A stretch of 64,000 nt of DNA. It comes from an uncultured Lachnospiraceae bacterium. Its GTDB lineage: Bacteria; Bacillota; Clostridia; Lachnospirales; Lachnospiraceae. A program made the translations under genes and the position numbers. Positions 17,470-26,960 of this stretch are shown piece by piece. The notes below the pieces were generated by a model. That model was not told the origin of the DNA. It did not search any database and saw only the letters and a list, made by a program, of their open reading frames with translations. Position 1 is the stretch's first letter; each line of letters opens with the position of its first letter. The DNA lies in the NCBI GenBank assembly GCA_910589105.1, contig CAJUST010000001.1:68079-132078 (forward strand), read 5' to 3'.

Positions 17470-18351
17470 ATGAAAACGATATTAATTTTAGGATCAACCG
17501 GATTTATAGGGAGAAATTTAAAGGAATGGTTTGAGAAAAAGAAACAGTACACGGTTTTATGTCCTAATCGCAAAGAACTGGATTTGCTCGATGAAAATAT
17601 GGCAGATTCCTTTTTGGCGGCGCATAAAATAGATGTGGTTTTTAATTGCGCAATATTTTCTCCAAAGTCGGAAATGGAAGAATTGGAAGTGATTGAAAAG
17701 GATTTGCGTATGTTTCTGAACCTTGAAAAAAATAAAGATAAATTTGGCAAAATGTTTTATTTTGGCTCTGGGGCGGAATATGATAAGACAAAGCCTATTG
17801 TACAAGTGAAAGAGACGGATATTGGGAAAAGCATTCCGAAAAGCAGATATGGCATGGTAAAATATGTAATTGGACAAATGATAGATGGATCGGATAATAT
17901 CTATAATATACGGATATGGGGACTGTTTGGGAAGTATGAAGACTGGTGGACGACATTTATATCGAATTGCTGTTGTAAAGCAATTAAGGATTACCCAATT
18001 TCCATTCGAAAAGACACGTATTTTGATTATCTTTGGATAGAGGATTTTTGCAGAATTGCCGAATGGGCAGTTGGACATGAATTTGAGAGCCATACATACC
18101 ATGCAGGGAGCGGACGGCGTATCTTACTGTCAGAAATTGCAAAAATAGTAAGGGACGTCAGCGGCAGGGAATTAGACATTATTATTTGCAATGAGGGGCT
18201 GGGCAATGAATATACGGCGGACAGCTCACGTCTGATGAAGGAATATGGAAAAGACTATGTTACCCCTATGGAAACGGCAATCAGGGAATTGTATACATGG
18301 TATGAAACGCATCCGGAAATTATCAGTATGCAGAAATTAATATATGGTTAA
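17470..18351 (+). CDS. NAD-dependent SDR, sugar reductase/epimerase-like, module copy 2
   Basis: This 293-residue protein begins with GSTGFIG (residues 8-14) and has catalytic YGMVK near residue 134. It is a full-length paralogue of the minus-strand protein at 12704-13591 (shared GSGAEYDK, WGLFGKYE/FGIFGKYE, EDFCRI, EYTA). It starts directly after the GT2 gene and leads into pseB. With the ThDP enzyme at 26941 and the radical SAM enzyme at 22253 it repeats the minus-strand gene set. A reductase role on a branched keto-sugar is inferred. Confidence 0.85.
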   Translation: MKTILILGSTGFIGRNLKEWFEKKKQYTVLCPNRKELDLLDENMADSFLAAHKIDVVFNCAIFSPKSEMEELEVIEKDLRMFLNLEKNKDKFGKMFYFGSGAEYDKTKPIVQVKETDIGKSIPKSRYGMVKYVIGQMIDGSDNIYNIRIWGLFGKYEDWWTTFISNCCCKAIKDYPISIRKDTYFDYLWIEDFCRIAEWAVGHEFESHTYHAGSGRRILLSEIAKIVRDVSGRELDIIICNEGLGNEYTADSSRLMKEYGKDYVTPMETAIRELYTWYETHPEIISMQKLIYG

Positions 18352-18379
18352 AACTTTTAGAGATTGAGAGGAATTTAAA

Positions 18380-19381
18380 ATGAACGATATTTTTGAAAAC
18401 AAGTCAGTGCTGATTACCGGAGGGACAGGTTCTTTGGGAAAGTATTTTACAAGATACATTCTGACGCATTTTAATCCGCATCGGGTAGTGATATTTTCGC
18501 GTGATGAATATAAACAGAGCATGATGAAACAGGAATTTGCGCAGTATGGGGATAAGCTGAGATTTTTTATCGGTGACGTGAGGGATAAAGACAGGCTTCT
18601 AAGGGCGTTCGACAGAGTGCAGATTGTAATTCATGCAGCAGCGATTAAACAGGTGCCGACTTGTGAATATAACCCGATAGAGGCTATTAGGACGAATATT
18701 AATGGGGCGATGAATGTCATTGACGCCGCGATTGACCGGAAGGTGGAGTGTGTTGTGGCGTTGTCAACGGACAAAGCGGTGAACCCGGTAAACTTATATG
18801 GCGGAACAAAATTAGTTTCGGACAAGCTTTTTGTGGCGGCGAATGCCTATGCAAAAATTTCAGGGACAAAGTTTAGCGTTGTCCGGTATGGAAATGTGGC
18901 GGGCAGCAGGGGAAGCGTGATCCCGTTTTTTGAGAAACTTATGGCGGAAGGAAAGACAACGCTTCCGGTGACGGACGTGCGCATGACGCGGTTTTGGATT
19001 GATTTGGAGCAAGGGGTTAAATTAATTTTAAAAGCTTTATATACGGCTGTTGGCGGCGAAGTTTTCGTTTCTAAAATACCTTCTTTTAAAGTGACGGATT
19101 TGGTAAAAGCCATGAATCCGGATGGTTCCATTGAGGAAGTCGGTATCCGTGAAGGGGAAAAGCTGCATGAAGTAATGATTACAGATGTAGATTCAAGAAG
19201 GACGGTTGAATTAGGGGACTGTTATGTGATTATGCCGGAATTTTCATGGTATAAGCCAAATGAAGAAATAAAAGCGGGGAAAAAGCTTCCAGATGAATTT
19301 GTTTATAGTTCAGATAAAAATACGAGCTGGCTTTCTGTGGAACAGCTTCAAGAAAAATTAAAATTATATCGAAAGAAATAG
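18380..19381 (+). CDS. pseB: UDP-GlcNAc 4,6-dehydratase (inverting), PseB
   Basis: This 333-residue protein has TGGTGSLGK at residues ~13-21, ALSTDKAVNPVN and the catalytic YGGTK near residues 139-143, the usual PseB/FlaA1 pattern. It removes water from UDP-GlcNAc and inverts C5, the first step to pseudaminic acid. The remaining pse genes lie 12 kb downstream (31056-36856), so pseB is separated from its cluster. Homologues serve flagellin glycosylation in Campylobacter, Helicobacter and Clostridia. The unrelated legB at 45649 makes the non-inverted dehydration for the legionaminic branch. Confidence 0.93.
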   Translation: MNDIFENKSVLITGGTGSLGKYFTRYILTHFNPHRVVIFSRDEYKQSMMKQEFAQYGDKLRFFIGDVRDKDRLLRAFDRVQIVIHAAAIKQVPTCEYNPIEAIRTNINGAMNVIDAAIDRKVECVVALSTDKAVNPVNLYGGTKLVSDKLFVAANAYAKISGTKFSVVRYGNVAGSRGSVIPFFEKLMAEGKTTLPVTDVRMTRFWIDLEQGVKLILKALYTAVGGEVFVSKIPSFKVTDLVKAMNPDGSIEEVGIREGEKLHEVMITDVDSRRTVELGDCYVIMPEFSWYKPNEEIKAGKKLPDEFVYSSDKNTSWLSVEQLQEKLKLYRKK

Positions 19382-19391
19382 AGGGATTCAT

Positions 19392-20849
19392 TTGGAACGG
19401 TTTGAATTAACGGAAAAAACTAAACTATGGATTTACGGGGCAGCTTTTGGAGGAACGCTCTTATATGAAAAACTGCATAAGAATCATTATCAGGTGGAAG
19501 GGTTTATAGATAAAAGGGCAGAGGAAATAGAGAGTTTATGCGGGCTTTCCGTCTATAGCGTAAAACAAGCCAAAGAACGTATGGGACGTGGGCAGCTAAC
19601 AGTCATTATTTCAGTGAAAAATGTGTTTGAACATAGCGGCATTGCCAGAGAGTTAATAAAAAATGGAATTACAAACATCATTTATAAGCCATATGCGGCT
19701 CTGAAAGGATTTGCAGACGAATCAGCAAAAGAAATGTTTGAGCTTCATAATCAGTTGATTGATTGCGGCTTTTGTAAGGGCGGCAGGTTTTGCAGGGCGG
19801 ACGAAATAGAAAAGAATTGGGAAATCCCAAAAGAATATTTGCTGGCCAAAGATTCCAAAATGCAGACAGTTTTTCTGCCTCTGCCTATGCTGTTTGAAAA
19901 CCAAAGCGTTACGGGCGGATATAAGGAACGGAATGTTTGTTTTTTATATCCGCATATACAATTCTTCCGGTATCTTCAAGGAGAAGCTGACGCTTCCTGC
20001 CAGCGCTATCTGGAGTATTGTGAGATGGCAGTGGAAGAATTGGATTCTTTTCAAGTTACGGAAGCGTGGAAAGAAAATGTGATCCGAAACAGGGCAGATG
20101 TGTTTTACCAGATGAACCATGGGTTTTTGTTCCAGAAAGATTTTTTTGTCAGAAATTCGCCAGAGGCGGAATGGAATGAGGACGGATACTTTAACTTGAA
20201 AAGCGGGAAGCACAGAGCGGCATTTTTTGCCGCCCGCCGTCAGATGTATATTCCCGTAAAGATCACTCATTCGGATGCAGAAAAATGGATTTCTGAGGAT
20301 AGGGCAAATGAGGTGAAAAAAGAGCTTTTACAACAGGGCGTATTTGAATTAAAAGCTCCGGTTGAGCATCCATTTTTTTATCAGATGCCATGTACGGCAG
20401 AGAATTTTTTCTATGGCGTATGCTGCGCGTTGGCAGATGAACTCGGCGGGTTGTATTATCAAACGCCAATGGATCATGTATTGAAAGGCAAAAAGATATA
20501 TTTGAATGTAGATGATTATGGGTTTGTCAGCCGTTTTTTCAGGAGAAGCGGGGCTATGGTATACGATGCCGATGAAAGGGACCGGAAATTGAAAGAAGCG
20601 TTAGAAAGATTGTTTTCGCTTCATTTTGGAAGGCTTGTCGCCGCTCAGGAACATTACGACTTGGCGGTGTTTAAAACAGACTGCCCGCAAAATTTGAAGC
20701 AATGTCTGGAAACTATTTTGGCGGATCATTATTTTATCCTTGCCCCAGAGAGCATTTTGTTGGAAACTGAGTGGATAAAAAGAGTTTATTGTGGGGCTGC
20801 ATGGGGAAAAAGCATGGTTTTGTGGCATTTGGAGAAATGTAATGTTTGA
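19392..20849 (+). CDS. Unrecognised Rossmann plus HR-motif protein, family copy A
   Basis: This 485-residue protein starts at TTG 19392 behind AGAGGG. Residues ~10-105 form a Rossmann-like domain (WIYGAAFGG, VEGFIDKRAEE) resembling the N-terminal domain of PglD/NeuD. Near residue 275 an EDGYFNLKSGKHR...IPVKI block resembles the GxHR signature of ParB/sulfiredoxin-fold proteins. Two paralogues follow at 20842 and 23274. No function is known to me. All three sit among glycan genes, so a sugar-transfer or sugar-modifying role is possible. Confidence 0.7.
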   Translation: MERFELTEKTKLWIYGAAFGGTLLYEKLHKNHYQVEGFIDKRAEEIESLCGLSVYSVKQAKERMGRGQLTVIISVKNVFEHSGIARELIKNGITNIIYKPYAALKGFADESAKEMFELHNQLIDCGFCKGGRFCRADEIEKNWEIPKEYLLAKDSKMQTVFLPLPMLFENQSVTGGYKERNVCFLYPHIQFFRYLQGEADASCQRYLEYCEMAVEELDSFQVTEAWKENVIRNRADVFYQMNHGFLFQKDFFVRNSPEAEWNEDGYFNLKSGKHRAAFFAARRQMYIPVKITHSDAEKWISEDRANEVKKELLQQGVFELKAPVEHPFFYQMPCTAENFFYGVCCALADELGGLYYQTPMDHVLKGKKIYLNVDDYGFVSRFFRRSGAMVYDADERDRKLKEALERLFSLHFGRLVAAQEHYDLAVFKTDCPQNLKQCLETILADHYFILAPESILLETEWIKRVYCGAAWGKSMVLWHLEKCNV

Positions 20850-22272
20850 CATTCAAAAAGAGAGCAGGATAGTCCTTTACGGGCATTCGCAATTTGACAT
20901 TGTGAAAGATAAATTCCGGGAACTAAAAGAACGTGGATATCAGGTGCTTGGATATATAGATCAAAGGGCAAAAGAGATTGAAACGTATGTACAGGCGCCT
21001 TGTTGGACAGTAGAAGATTTTCCAGTTGGGCTAAAAGAACGTCAAGACATCGTAATTATATTGTTATTGCAAAATGCGCGGATGCATGAGTCCATTGTAT
21101 CTTCACTTTGCGGCAGGGGATTTAAAAAATTTTTATTTTTACCGGAAAAAGCGGATACATCTGAGAAAACATGTATGGTGCAAAAGTACAATGCCTTTAT
21201 ACGGTCAGAATATGATGAGTTGATGGGGATTCCTGAATGGGACAGCTTGTGTTTAAATTCTGTAAAAGGTGGAAAGCGGTTTTTGAAATGTGGAAAAGAA
21301 CGCTGTACGCTTTTGGTTCCGGTGGAAATGCTGTTTCTTTATGAACAGGAGCAGTCTTTAGAAGAAAATATCGCGTTTGCAGAGGATTATCTGGAATTAT
21401 TTGCGGTATTAGAAGGAAAGGCATTTGAATGCGGACGTTATTTTAATTTCATGGGAGCGGTGGAGAAGGAAGAAAAAGAAAAATTACTGGCTGACCGTTT
21501 GGCGTTATATTGTTTGTGGGAACATTACAGACACTGCGATATAAATTATTTTATAGAAGCGGCTGCGCTTGTTTCATGGAACCGGAGAGGATATTTTAAT
21601 ATTATTGACGGGCATCATAGAGTGATTTATCTGATGGCAAAGGGGTATAAGAAGATTCCCGTATCCATGCCGCTTAAAGATTATGATAAGTGGATAGGAG
21701 AGGCAGATCAGGCATTGTCCGCTGCGCTGCGCAGATTGCGCGTCCCAATTCCACATCCGTTTTTTTTGAATGAAGAATGTATCTATGAAACGCACTGGCA
21801 GAAAGTGATTCATTATTTATATGCGGCAGGACAAAGCAGGGACTGCAGGTTTGTGGAAATAGATACTTATATGGGATATTATGCGGGGGCTTTCCAGAGA
21901 ATTGTAAAAAAAGAAGCTCTGATAGTTTTAGAGAATGAGACGGATAAACGCTTATGTGAAAGTATGCAAAGGCTCATGCATCAAAAAATACCCATTTTGA
22001 ACTATCCAGAAGTTATGTTTCGCGAAACCGATCTTGTCTATCTGAAATTGGCTGGAAATGAGGAAGCGTCTTTTATGCGTTTTATAAAGGACGTAACTGG
22101 ACAGTGTATTTTGCTGGATATTCCTTGGGAAGAAGAAGGGAAGACGTTAAAAGAGGCTGTCCGCATTCTTGGGGGAGATTTGAAACAGATAGGCAGTTAT
22201 CATAGAGATAAGGCGTATGGAATTTATGTGATTGAAAGGAGTGTTGGCAATTATGGCAGAGGTGACGACTAG
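20842..22272 (+). CDS. Unrecognised Rossmann plus HR-motif protein, family copy B
   Basis: This 476-residue protein starts at ATG 20842, overlapping copy A by 8 bases. It has a Rossmann-like start (RIVLYG, VLGYIDQRAKE) and, near residue 255, RRGYFNIIDGHHRVIYL followed by IPVSM. The DGHHR form here is closest to the ParB/sulfiredoxin signature. The C-terminal third (~290-470) may be a second Rossmann-like region. Its end overlaps the next radical SAM gene. Function unknown; see copies A and C. Confidence 0.7.
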   Translation: MFDIQKESRIVLYGHSQFDIVKDKFRELKERGYQVLGYIDQRAKEIETYVQAPCWTVEDFPVGLKERQDIVIILLLQNARMHESIVSSLCGRGFKKFLFLPEKADTSEKTCMVQKYNAFIRSEYDELMGIPEWDSLCLNSVKGGKRFLKCGKERCTLLVPVEMLFLYEQEQSLEENIAFAEDYLELFAVLEGKAFECGRYFNFMGAVEKEEKEKLLADRLALYCLWEHYRHCDINYFIEAAALVSWNRRGYFNIIDGHHRVIYLMAKGYKKIPVSMPLKDYDKWIGEADQALSAALRRLRVPIPHPFFLNEECIYETHWQKVIHYLYAAGQSRDCRFVEIDTYMGYYAGAFQRIVKKEALIVLENETDKRLCESMQRLMHQKIPILNYPEVMFRETDLVYLKLAGNEEASFMRFIKDVTGQCILLDIPWEEEGKTLKEAVRILGGDLKQIGSYHRDKAYGIYVIERSVGNYGRGDD

Positions 22273-23278
22273 AAGCCTTAAAAATGAAAGGACAATACTG
22301 CGGGACGTTGTCCCGGTGGACACGCCTTTTTTATTAGGCATATTTTTAGGCGATATATGTAATTTTAAATGTAAATACTGCATTCAGTCTGCAGATGAAT
22401 CCGTTGAGGAGAAAAAACAGTTAGTAAGGAAATTTTTAGAGTGGGAAACATTTCTTAAAATTGCAGATTCTGCAAAACAATTTCCGAAGAAAATTAAAAC
22501 GGTATTGCTGACAAGCATCGGGGAGCCTTTACTGCATCCGGAAATTGTAAAGATGTTAGAGTATATGAACCGGATTGGGCTGGCGGATAACTATGAAATC
22601 ATTACAAATGCATCTATGCTTTCTGTAGATTTGGGAAGACAATTAGTGGATGCAGGGCTTACAAGATTATGCGTTTCGCTTCAGGGGCTGACGGCGGAAA
22701 AATATAAAGACGTCTGCGGCGTAGAGATAGACTATGATGCATTTTACCAAAATTTAAAGAGTTTTTACGAATACAGCAGGGGAAAGTGCAGCGTACATAT
22801 TAAGACAGTGGATCTTTCGTTAGAGGACGGTGAAGAAGACGCATTTCTAAAACTCTATGGTCCGATATGCGACACGATTTACATTGATAAAGTCGCTCCG
22901 GTGTTTAAAGGCGTAGATTATAGCGGCATTGTGCTTGACGGGGAGCCTTATACAGAAGATAAATACAGGCAAAATGCGGCTGTGTGCTGTAGTTCTATTT
23001 TTTATACATTGTATACGCTTGCGGACGGACGGATCGCTCCTTGTTGTGACCATCCGCAGCCGGTTATTTATGGGGACATTAACCAGACTGGGCTTGTGGA
23101 AGCATGGTCTTCTGAAAATAGAAAACGGTTTTTAAGACAGCATTTGACCCATAAAAGATGCGAAAACGGCATTTGCGCACAGTGCGCCGCGCCGCTTGTA
23201 AGAGAGTTTGACAGTGATAAGTTAGATGGCTGTGAGGAAGCAATCTTGGCCCGTTTAGAGGGGGGTATTTTTCATTAA
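22253..23278 (+). CDS. Radical SAM/SPASM enzyme, module copy 2
   Basis: This 341-residue protein has CNFKCKYC near residues 37-44 and C-terminal cysteines (CCS, CCDH, NGICAQC) of a SPASM-like region. It is a paralogue of the enzyme at 9787-10800, with a similar opening (RSLKNERTILRDVVP). I chose ATG 22253 because AAGGAG lies 11 bases upstream; GTG at 22241 is an alternative. It overlaps copy B and is flanked by members of the Rossmann/HR family. The substrate is unknown. Confidence 0.85.
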   Translation: MAEVTTRSLKNERTILRDVVPVDTPFLLGIFLGDICNFKCKYCIQSADESVEEKKQLVRKFLEWETFLKIADSAKQFPKKIKTVLLTSIGEPLLHPEIVKMLEYMNRIGLADNYEIITNASMLSVDLGRQLVDAGLTRLCVSLQGLTAEKYKDVCGVEIDYDAFYQNLKSFYEYSRGKCSVHIKTVDLSLEDGEEDAFLKLYGPICDTIYIDKVAPVFKGVDYSGIVLDGEPYTEDKYRQNAAVCCSSIFYTLYTLADGRIAPCCDHPQPVIYGDINQTGLVEAWSSENRKRFLRQHLTHKRCENGICAQCAAPLVREFDSDKLDGCEEAILARLEGGIFH

Positions 23279-24566
23279 CGAGAAGAAATTTAGTTTTCAA
23301 GATGCAGAAGAAGTTTATATATATGGCGCATCTTATATGGGTTCCGTCACAGGAAAAGCTTTGTTGGAAAATGGAAAGCGGATATGTGGGTTTATAGACA
23401 AACGGGCAAAGGACATACGCCAATGCATCGGGTATCCGGTCTATGACATTGAGACATTGAAAAAGAAAGCGGGCAGACACGCTGTGATTTTTGTGGCGGT
23501 GAAAAATGTTTTTTATCATATGGACATTGCAGTGGAATTGTACGCAAATGGCTTTGAGAGAATTATATATAAGTCATGCCATGCCATTCATGGAACGATG
23601 TCAGGGGAAGAACAGTTATTAGATAAGGCGTATGAACTGATATATAAAACAGGGGACATTCCGGATTTTGAGATACCTATTGTACTGCCAAAACAGGAAT
23701 TTCAATGGACGCCAAGCAGGATTCTTTTAGAAACAGAGGAATATGTGACATTGAACGCGCCGTTAGAACAGATTTATACGGGAGTGACTGCGGCGAAATG
23801 GACAAATACGCCCGTTTTGTCATTAATTCCGTATATTGAACTGTTCCGTTATTTTGAAGGGGACAGCCAGTGCAGGCCAGATGATTATATTGCGCTTTGT
23901 GAGGAAGGGGCGCGGAGTGAACAGATTGAAATAACGGATAGTTGGAAGCAATATGCGCTCGAAAACCGGTTTCATATTTTCGGGCAAATGCGGTGGCAGT
24001 ATGAACATGAACCTGAGTTTTTTACCGTACAGGCGCCAGAGGCGGCATGGGACAAAAGGGGATATTTCCGCCTGCTGACCGGCAAGCACAGGATTTGTTT
24101 TTTGATTGCGATGGGAAAGACAAGCGCGCCGCTGAAAATTCGCAAAGACACATGGAGGGCGATCTGTGAAGATCCTAAATTACATGAAATCCGCCAGATC
24201 TTAGAACGCAGCCCAAATGCGCAAATGCCGCTTCCGCACATTTATTTTCAGGGAAACCGGCAGTTTCATTGTATATTTTATCAAAAAAAGCTGAGAGAGA
24301 TTTATTGGCAGATGTACAAAACCGGACAAATGTGTGGGCAGGAAAGAGAAACTTTAGAAATTCTCGATCAGACGCAGGACAGCGGATATTTTTCCCTGAT
24401 ATTTTCACAGATGGGCTTTTGCGTCTACAGGGATTTCAGGCTGTCTTCCGATAAGAATGAAATTTATCAGAAATTGGGAATGAAAATTTCAGAACGGGCA
24501 GATAGCGCTTCAAAAACGCGGATAAAGCTGGATGGGGAGGGAAATTTTCAAAATGAAAACGACTGA
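23274..24566 (+). CDS. Unrecognised Rossmann plus HR-motif protein, family copy C, probable ATT start
   Basis: Homology to copies A and B requires the frame to begin upstream of the first ATG at 23337, to include VYIYGASYMG. Between the in-frame stop at 23256 and that ATG there is no ATG, GTG or TTG. ATT at 23274, with GAGGGGGG 8 bases upstream, is the best start and gives 430 residues. The family layout follows: Rossmann domain with GFIDKRAKD, then RGYFRLLTGKHR...APLKI near residue 265. Function unknown. An unannotated shorter start at 23337 would cut the nucleotide-binding glycines. Confidence 0.65.
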   Translation: MNEKKFSFQDAEEVYIYGASYMGSVTGKALLENGKRICGFIDKRAKDIRQCIGYPVYDIETLKKKAGRHAVIFVAVKNVFYHMDIAVELYANGFERIIYKSCHAIHGTMSGEEQLLDKAYELIYKTGDIPDFEIPIVLPKQEFQWTPSRILLETEEYVTLNAPLEQIYTGVTAAKWTNTPVLSLIPYIELFRYFEGDSQCRPDDYIALCEEGARSEQIEITDSWKQYALENRFHIFGQMRWQYEHEPEFFTVQAPEAAWDKRGYFRLLTGKHRICFLIAMGKTSAPLKIRKDTWRAICEDPKLHEIRQILERSPNAQMPLPHIYFQGNRQFHCIFYQKKLREIYWQMYKTGQMCGQERETLEILDQTQDSGYFSLIFSQMGFCVYRDFRLSSDKNEIYQKLGMKISERADSASKTRIKLDGEGNFQNEND

Positions 24567-26097
24567 TTTAGAGTTTGAATACAATGAGCGGGCAGACGGC
24601 TATATTTATGTGAATGAAGACAAGTTAGAAACAGAGGTAAAAGAATTGCTCCGGTCGGGAAAAGACGTTGAAGCGCTGCGCATGAACGAAGAAATTTCAA
24701 GGGAGGCCTATCTGTGCCTTACAAAAAAACGGGAAGCTGTTTTAAAGTGGTACCATTTCAAAGAAGAATCTGAGATTTTAGAGATTGGAGCCGGATACGG
24801 GGAACTGACAGAATATCTTTGCCGCCACAGCAGGCATGTGACGAGTTATGAGAGGAAAACCGAGCGCGCCGACATTATTAAAATGCGCTGCCAGCCATAT
24901 GGGAATTTGGACTGCCATTCCGGTTTATTACAAGATATGCGTTGGCAAAAGACATATGATTATATATTTTTGCATGATATTTTAGCATTATCCCGAAAGT
25001 TTTTTAAAGGGGAAGATGCAAGCGTAGAGATGCTTAAGTTTTTGCTTCCATATCTTAAAGAAGACGGAAAATTTATCATAACGGTTGAAAACCGTCTTGG
25101 GCTTAAGTATTTTGCCGGGGCGGCAGAAGAAATTTCCTCACAGTTTTTTTGGGGGCTTAATCTTTTTGACGAAGATGAAAGAGGCAGGACATTTTCAAGA
25201 AAAGAATTGGAACGGGTTCTGCAAAAAAGTGGTTTAGAAAATATAAATTGGTTTTATCCGTATCCTGATTTGGCATATCCGTTAGAGATTTATACAGATG
25301 AAGTCATGGATAAAATGGGATATGGGATCTCTATGCCGGATTATGAAATTGTTTCAGACCGTTATCAGTTTTTTGATGAGCAGAGAATGTTTTGGGCTTT
25401 AAGGAACGAGGGGATTGCAAATCGGTTTGTGAATGCGTTTTTTGTGGAATGTTCCAGAAAAGAATCCGGCAAACAGCTTTTATTTGCGGATTTAAAAAAT
25501 GGATTTACCATAAAGGAACAGACAGAACAAGGCTTTATAGACGGGAGTGGGAATCTTCTTCCTAAAGGGGAACGGCTCGATGTGTATCTGGCAGGAAAAC
25601 TTCAGGAAACCGTGAATTGCAATCTGGGCGGCAAGAATCCATTTATATCTGAAATTTATGATGTGTTCCGTGAAATATATTTGTATTTACAGAAGTCTTT
25701 TTGCAGGATACAGGATTTCTATTATTCAGACGGCAAGATTGCGCTGCATGAACAAAAGCAAGAGAAAAAACCGGCGTCGGAGTATTGGCGCTGGGAATTG
25801 GTTTATGAATGGTATTTCAGGCATGTCATGTTTTACAGAAACGCAAAAAGAAGAATTTTGCTGGAAGATTTGCTGGAGATTGTACAGGTAAACACCGGGC
25901 ATATTGCAGAATATTTGAAGGTTTGGAAAGATAAGTCAGAGAAGCATTATATTACGCCGAGATTGTCGCAGAATATGTTTGATTTTGAAGCGGAAGCGGC
26001 AAAGGATGCGAGGTATTTTGGGCAGGAACTAATAAATAAAAGGACATTAAAAGATAAATTGGAAAGTATGTGGAGCATAGGCGGGGAAACGGAATGA
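24553..26097 (+). CDS. SAM-dependent methyltransferase, large
   Basis: This 514-residue protein has a class I methyltransferase core at ~residues 60-230 with motif I ILEIGAGYGE, preceded by ~60 residues and followed by ~280 residues with no recognised domain. It starts at ATG 24553 with GGAGGG upstream and overlaps copy C by 14 bases. Such large methyltransferases occur in polysaccharide and glycoprotein loci and may O- or N-methylate sugars. The target is not shown by the sequence. The stop overlaps the next start (ATGA). Confidence 0.8.
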   Translation: MKTTDLEFEYNERADGYIYVNEDKLETEVKELLRSGKDVEALRMNEEISREAYLCLTKKREAVLKWYHFKEESEILEIGAGYGELTEYLCRHSRHVTSYERKTERADIIKMRCQPYGNLDCHSGLLQDMRWQKTYDYIFLHDILALSRKFFKGEDASVEMLKFLLPYLKEDGKFIITVENRLGLKYFAGAAEEISSQFFWGLNLFDEDERGRTFSRKELERVLQKSGLENINWFYPYPDLAYPLEIYTDEVMDKMGYGISMPDYEIVSDRYQFFDEQRMFWALRNEGIANRFVNAFFVECSRKESGKQLLFADLKNGFTIKEQTEQGFIDGSGNLLPKGERLDVYLAGKLQETVNCNLGGKNPFISEIYDVFREIYLYLQKSFCRIQDFYYSDGKIALHEQKQEKKPASEYWRWELVYEWYFRHVMFYRNAKRRILLEDLLEIVQVNTGHIAEYLKVWKDKSEKHYITPRLSQNMFDFEAEAAKDARYFGQELINKRTLKDKLESMWSIGGETE

Positions 26098-26960
26098 AAG
26101 AGTTGACAAAGGAGATTATCCAATATATCGGCGCGGTCAAAAAGGAGTATGAAAAGAGGTATCATATCCAGATTTTAATGTGGACAGTGAGAAAATCATT
26201 TCTGAGGGGCTTGGAACGAAAGACAAGTGATTTGGACGTTGTGTTTGTGTTCCAAAATTTAGATTCAAAGAAGAAAAAAATTATCTTTGAGCGCGCAGAC
26301 CGCAGAATTGAGCTGCAATGCTGGGACATACAGGATATATTGGAAATCATTGCTGAGAATAAAAGGCGATCTTTACAGGAAAAGAAGTTTTTCCCATACT
26401 ATAAAAGCAATGAGTTGAAACATTATATTTTGGATTATTACCATGGCTTTTATGCCGGCTGGGATTCTGCGCTGATGAAAGATGAGTATGGATTTTGCCA
26501 AAATTGCGGGAAACATATCTTTCATCTTTATGAACCGTTTGTTGTGGCAAATATGTTGTATTTGGATTTAAAAGGGCAGTGTAAACGCGTCGAAATGGGG
26601 TATTGGCTGTCTTTAAATGAATACATTAATGCTATCTGGTCAGGGTTAGCGGGGCTTCATGCGCTTTCAAATGGCAGGCCTTCCGATACGCAGATACGGT
26701 TTTTGGCGGAAACGTATCTGAACGGGGAGGAGGCCAAAATGCTACTAAGCTATGTTGCGCATTTTAAACAGACAGTCCAAAAGCAGAGTAATTACTGCAA
26801 TATGGAAGCGTTAAACCAAATGCTTTTGGATCTTAAGCTTAGGTTGGAGAAAAAAATGAAACAGTTTAACATACAAGAGATTGACATAGAAAAAGAACTT
26901 TTGGATATTGAAGGTCAATTAAAGGAAATGAGGAATGTTTATGAAAATTCAAGTTGCTGA
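26094..26960 (+). CDS. Nucleotidyltransferase-like protein (RlaP/YcgL-like), degenerate
   Basis: This 288-residue protein shows the pattern RGLERKTSDLDVVFVF near residues 35-50, like the polymerase-beta-type nucleotidyltransferases of the RlaP/YcgL group. The usual GSR is not conserved but the DLD acidic pair is. It starts with an ATGA overlap on the methyltransferase. The product is presumably cytoplasmic. It could transfer a nucleotide to a small molecule or protein, or have lost activity. Its place between a methyltransferase and a ThDP enzyme is unusual. Confidence 0.5.
   Translation: MKELTKEIIQYIGAVKKEYEKRYHIQILMWTVRKSFLRGLERKTSDLDVVFVFQNLDSKKKKIIFERADRRIELQCWDIQDILEIIAENKRRSLQEKKFFPYYKSNELKHYILDYYHGFYAGWDSALMKDEYGFCQNCGKHIFHLYEPFVVANMLYLDLKGQCKRVEMGYWLSLNEYINAIWSGLAGLHALSNGRPSDTQIRFLAETYLNGEEAKMLLSYVAHFKQTVQKQSNYCNMEALNQMLLDLKLRLEKKMKQFNIQEIDIEKELLDIEGQLKEMRNVYENSSC

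Noticed and set aside
17046..17750. A 234-codon open frame on the minus strand
   Set aside because: It spans the GT2/SDR junction antisense to two well-supported genes and matches no family.
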